A DNA stretch of 64,000 nucleotides from Xylocopa sonorina (taxonomy: Eukaryota; Arthropoda; Insecta; Hymenoptera; Apidae), in NCBI RefSeq assembly GCF_050948175.1, contig NC_135199.1, positions 13,706,501-13,770,500 on the forward strand, given 5' to 3'. Of the stretch, positions 60,458 to 64,000 are shown one piece after another; the first letter of the stretch is position 1, and every line of letters begins with the position of its first letter. The notes under the pieces were generated by a model. It was not told the DNA's origin, searched no databases, and saw only the letters and a program-made list of their open reading frames with translations. Both the position numbers and the translations under genes were made by a program.

Positions 60458-61872
60458 ATGAAATCGATCGGAACCTCGTCTAACCAGATGCGACAGGCGA
60501 AACTAAAGTTAAACGAGCTACCGTTAACGACAATGACGGCGAGCAGTTTCAACATCGAACCGAACAACGGGCAAACGATTTACGACCACGAGCAAGACTT
60601 TCTAAATAGTTGCGCGGAGCTAGCCAGTTACACCGATTCCCCCGCCGCGGCCGCCGCCGACTGTACCACTACTTGGTTCTCTCAACTTCGCCAAAGATGT
60701 TCCAGAATTCGCAGTAAGTTGCAGTGGTGTAACCTCCTCCTCCTCCTCCTCCTCCTCCTCCTCCTCCTCCTCCTCCTGCTCCTTCTTATTCGATCTTAAC
60801 GAAGAGAACGCGTTCGCTTCGAGACGGGAAAACAAATTGACAGTCGAATAAAACGAGATAAGGTTACGAGTACGTGTACAGTATATGCAAGTATAATGTA
60901 CATACGTAAGCGTAATACGTATACGCGTAAAATGTCTACGATCGATCATTTTAGCTGGTACGCGTGCGCCGTGGTTCCACCTCTAATAGTTGCTCGCGCG
61001 TCGGTAATTCCCGGCGAATATCTATTCCACGTGTTTTCCAATACGAGTTGCACAAATTTTTTACTCCTCGGTTCTCGCAAGTTCGCTGGAATAATAATGA
61101 CGATACCAGGCAATCGGTTCAGTGAAGTTTTCTACGATTAAAAACAGATTGGCTACCAAAGATGTGCTCGTGCCTCGAGTCTGGTACCGCGTTTCTAAGC
61201 CAATCGGTGGGAAACTATCAACGGCTCACCGGTGCGAAAGGAAATAACGTGTTCGAGTATGCTCGATCAACGAACAAACAGCAGGCTCGTGTACGATTCG
61301 CCGACAGCGAACAGTCGGACGACACCGAACAAGACGAACAAAAGGTAAGTTACTGTTACGTCGCGTATCGCGTCATCTACTATGCGGTACGCGGTGTGTG
61401 CGCTAGCATATATATAAAACGGAACACGGCATCTCTTTTTATCGCCGTTACGCGCGAACAGATAGAGGAATTGCAGCTTTACTGCGAGGATGAAACTTTG
61501 TGCAAGATGATCGTCGAAAAGAATCTTCGAACGATCGATTTGTGCGAACTTGTTAAAGTGAAAAAGTGCGCAGTTGGGTTCAATTGGTCGATCGTGGAAA
61601 TTTGGCCAGAGCTGGGAATGGGTGAGTGCGCTCGCCAAATGATTCGAAACTCCTCGATTCGCTGGTATACTCTATCGATACTATTCGATATATCCGCTTG
61701 CCGATAATCTCGTAAACCTAATAATGATTCCAGAGCGCACGGTGGAAGATCACGAAGACATTTTCGCCGTCTGCACAGAGAAGACGACCGTTTCTTCGGC
61801 GAAGAGATCGAGAAAGTTTCTCTTTCGCGAGGACTTTCTCAAGTACGAGTTCTTCTACGATCCGAGGGTAAG

Positions 61873-61926
<54 letters not shown>

Positions 61927-62606
61927 CCCCTCTCCCCCGCGAATATCTATGTCTATGTAGATAGGCAATAATTAATTAATTACATTCAAACGTTCGCAAC
62001 TTTTTGCTCGTCGCAATTATTTCTAATCGCTGCCGCGATACCGTATGCGAATTCACGATTTTTAAATTGTTGCCTTCCTGCTTTACCGACTGCGAGAGTT
62101 TTCATTTTTATCGTTGGATTGTACATTGGATTACGCAATGAGACGAATATTTGGAGAATTTGCATTTCGTCTGAAAAGGTTTCGCGTCGTTGATCGTTTT
62201 ATACATTCCGGTGAACAACTTTCCGTTTCCTTGTCGCCATATATATTTATCGTTACCGAGAGGTTAACAGGAAAGATTCGCGTTGCAGGAATTCTTTCCC
62301 GCCGAGATGATCGATGTTCCAGCCATTTTCGCGGAGAACAATCGTCCGCTGGTAGAAACGAAAGCAGCGTTACGAGTGAGTAAAACTTGGATCGACTTTT
62401 CCATCTACGCACCTTCGCGCGAGCAACCATTCGATCGCAATTTTTCGATCAGCGATCCCTTTCGGAAATTTCAGAGGTACCTCGAAGACGAAGAAGTGGA
62501 ATGTCCAACGATATTCAGCTTCGTGTGGATACAGATCGGACGGTTGCACGTTTGGAGAAGAATCCACTTGCTTCTTCGGGATCGGAAACTTTACCAAGCG
62601 AAAAAG
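60458..62606 (+). CDS. GRB7/10/14-type adaptor, 5' part (RA and start of PH)
   Basis: Six coding exons are visible: 60458-60713, 61148-61344, 61462-61621, 61734-61867, 62289-62375 and 62475-62606, all phase-consistent (322 residues). GRB7/10/14 proteins bind activated receptor tyrosine kinases, notably the insulin receptor, through BPS and SH2 regions and restrain signalling. Visible here are a low-complexity N terminus with poly-Ala (1-150), then a Ras-associating domain from about 152 with WSIVEIWPELGMERTVEDHE and KFLFREDFLKYEFF, close to the GRB7-family RA-PH linker. EFFPAEMI corresponds to the vertebrate FFPEKM region, and the last exon opens the PH domain (VWIQIGRLHVWRRIHLLLRD). MRL proteins (lamellipodin/pico) share RA-PH but fit the linker less well. 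The rest of PH, BPS and SH2 is not seen, so I find no end in this window. The start is the first ATG after an in-frame stop. Confidence 0.75.
60714..62288 (+). other. Repeat-bearing introns of the GRB-type gene
   Basis: The first intron (60714-61147) has a (CTC)n run at 60728-60778 starting 15 bp after the donor. The intron at 61868-62288 has (CT)n at about 61873-61925 starting right after its donor. No additional exon is seen in either. Confidence 0.6.
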
Positions 62607-63877
62607 GTAATAAAAACACCGATTCTCATCGGCCTTTCGTATGCGACTAACATTTCCTGCGAATATCAGTTTGCAAAATGAGCAAACCGCGCGTGACATA
62701 CATTCGCCCTGGCGAAAGAGCTATTCTGCTAGGAACACACGACTCCCCGGGTCCGGTCGTCGACCTGCCTACACCTATACCCATACCTATACCTATACCT
62801 ATACCTATACCTATACCTATACCTATACCTATACCTATACCTATACCTACCACCATCGCTACCATCTCATATTACTCTCCTTTCTCCTTCTCATCACTTT
62901 CTTTATTCCTTTCACGTATCCTTGTCCTTTCTTTCCTCTGGCAGTTTTGCGATACGATAAGAGCAGAATGACTGGAGCACCTGCGCATCGTTGCTCCGCG
63001 GCTCCTTCTTCTTTCCGTTCGTTCGGGAAGATGGTTCGCGTGCGCGTGAAACCGTCGTCCACGGTTCCGGAACGGCGAGTTTGGCGACAACCGGATATGT
63101 GCTCGAAAAACGAATAAAACTCGGGTGGCATTCGGGTCGAAAAAGGAATGACCGGAACGATTCGGGAAAAGTAGTGGTTAAGCCGCTTGTCCCACGCGTT
63201 GTTACGCTCTCTTTATTTTTCTTTCGTCCGTTTCCCCCCCGTTCAGGGTGTTGCCCAAACACAATACACCTTCGCGAGCTGCACGATATTACGATGTCCG
63301 TTGCATCCACGCGTCATTGTTCGCGTTCGCCACGCGTAACGCATCGCATCGCGAGTGGTGCTCACTGGCGGGTTCTTTTCGACGATCGACGGTCAGGAGA
63401 AAGAGAGATCGGAAGGCGGTGAAGAGAAAAGAAGAGAATGAGTTATCGTCGTGGTCGTGGTCGTCGAAGCATCGGTTCGGGTCGAAAAGTACTCGGGTTG
63501 GCCGTCCGGGGGTAGGGGTGGGCAGGCACAGCTGATTCGGGAGAGTTCGTGAGCGACCGTAATCGAAGTACGAGGAGGAGACGCAGCGACGCAGCGACGC
63601 ACCGACCGATGCAGTCTGCCGCGGGCACCGGGAAACCAGCTGACTGCTCGGCTCGGGCGTGTTCGCTCGGTCGCTCGGCAAAAATCGGATCTTTGTCCGT
63701 CGTCGTGCACGAGGCTACCGGCAAACGACGAATCCCTTCGTCAGTCGTCGTTCCGACATAGTCGAAAGGTGGTGGGTGCGCGTTTCTTCTATTTCTTCGA
63801 CGCGATCGACATTGCGCTTCTCTCGCTTAAATCGTGCGACCAGCCATTACGACGCAACGCCGCGACACGTCGCGAAT

Positions 63878-63936
<59 letters not shown>

Positions 63937-64000
63937 CTCACCCTCTTTCGATCACCGATATCTCGAGAATAGACGGAAAAAGAAAGAGGCACGATTGGCG
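62607..64000. other. Intron or 3' flank of the GRB-type gene to the window edge
   Basis: No exon continuing the PH domain in phase 0 is found. Features are the (CCTATA)n hexamer array at 62771-62850, a G+C- and CpG-rich block at about 63400-63760 that could be a promoter or 5' UTR, and (CT)n at 63879-63930. Open frames here are repeat-driven or lack family signal. Confidence 0.45.
62771..62850. repeat. (CCTATA)n hexanucleotide array
   Basis: About twelve nearly perfect copies of a 6 bp unit. Read in frame they give Pro-Ile or Tyr-Thr repeats, which explains the open frames seen on both strands. Confidence 0.92.

Noticed and set aside
62641..63117. 158-codon frame with Tyr-Thr repeat after the last GRB-type exon
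   Set aside because: It is carried by the (CCTATA)n array and does not continue the PH domain in the needed phase.
1..64000. tRNA, rRNA, bacterial operon, prophage or defence-system content
   Set aside because: No such signature was seen on either strand; gene structure throughout is that of an animal nuclear genome.

Overview
This window looks like nuclear chromosomal DNA from an insect, most probably a hymenopteran and plausibly a bee. The genes are eukaryotic. They carry many very short spliceosomal introns (about 62 to 100 bp) next to a few kilobase-scale ones. Their products are animal housekeeping and signalling proteins, and the spaces between genes are A+T-rich and crowded with (GA)n, (TTA)n, (GAT)n and pentamer arrays. 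No prokaryotic, organellar or viral gene is visible. The assignment to Hymenoptera is inference from gene content and texture, not from a species-specific marker.

Layout, left to right. 1-10115 (+): the 3' part of a large, disordered, basic Ser-rich protein gene that I do not recognise (seven exons, 1854 visible residues). 12250-13551 (+): a compact SPATA6 orthologue, convergent with 13596-16138 (-), the circularly permuted mitochondrial GTPase NOA1; the two stop codons are 44 bp apart. About 150 bp upstream of the NOA1 start lies a roughly 306 bp non-coding foldback with four copies of one GGCGCCATCTCTG core. 20050-21698: a full-length Tc1-type transposon with 221 bp inverted repeats and an uninterrupted DD34E transposase. 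24599-29634 (+): the eIF4E kinase MNK/Lk6 with the diagnostic DFD motif. 33849-36673 (+): SKP2, an F-box/LRR protein. 37864-40253 (-): ATAD3 (Drosophila bor), an inner mitochondrial membrane AAA+ ATPase. 41433-46377 (+): a POM121-type FG nucleoporin. 48587-52902 (+): a Y-box cold-shock protein (yps/YBX type). 56096-58700 (-): SMYD4, with TPR, MYND and SET regions. 60458 onward (+): the 5' part of a GRB7/10/14-type adaptor (RA, then the beginning of PH), whose last visible exon ends at 62606.

All gene models except the end of the last one were assembled by eye from GT-AG junctions. For each complete model the summed exon lengths are a multiple of three and the reading phases agree across every junction, which is strong internal support. 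The yps 3' end is the one place where a weak donor has to be assumed.

The genes do not form an operon or pathway. There are loose themes: translational control (MNK, Y-box protein), mitochondria (NOA1, ATAD3) and signalling or ubiquitylation (GRB-like, SKP2, SMYD4). Their adjacency is probably ordinary synteny. The most unusual material is non-coding or mobile: the foldback with repeated insulator-like cores, the intact Tc1 element with an IR/DR layout, the overlapping 3' ends of SPATA6 and NOA1, and several places where microsatellites or 3n introns can change proteins.
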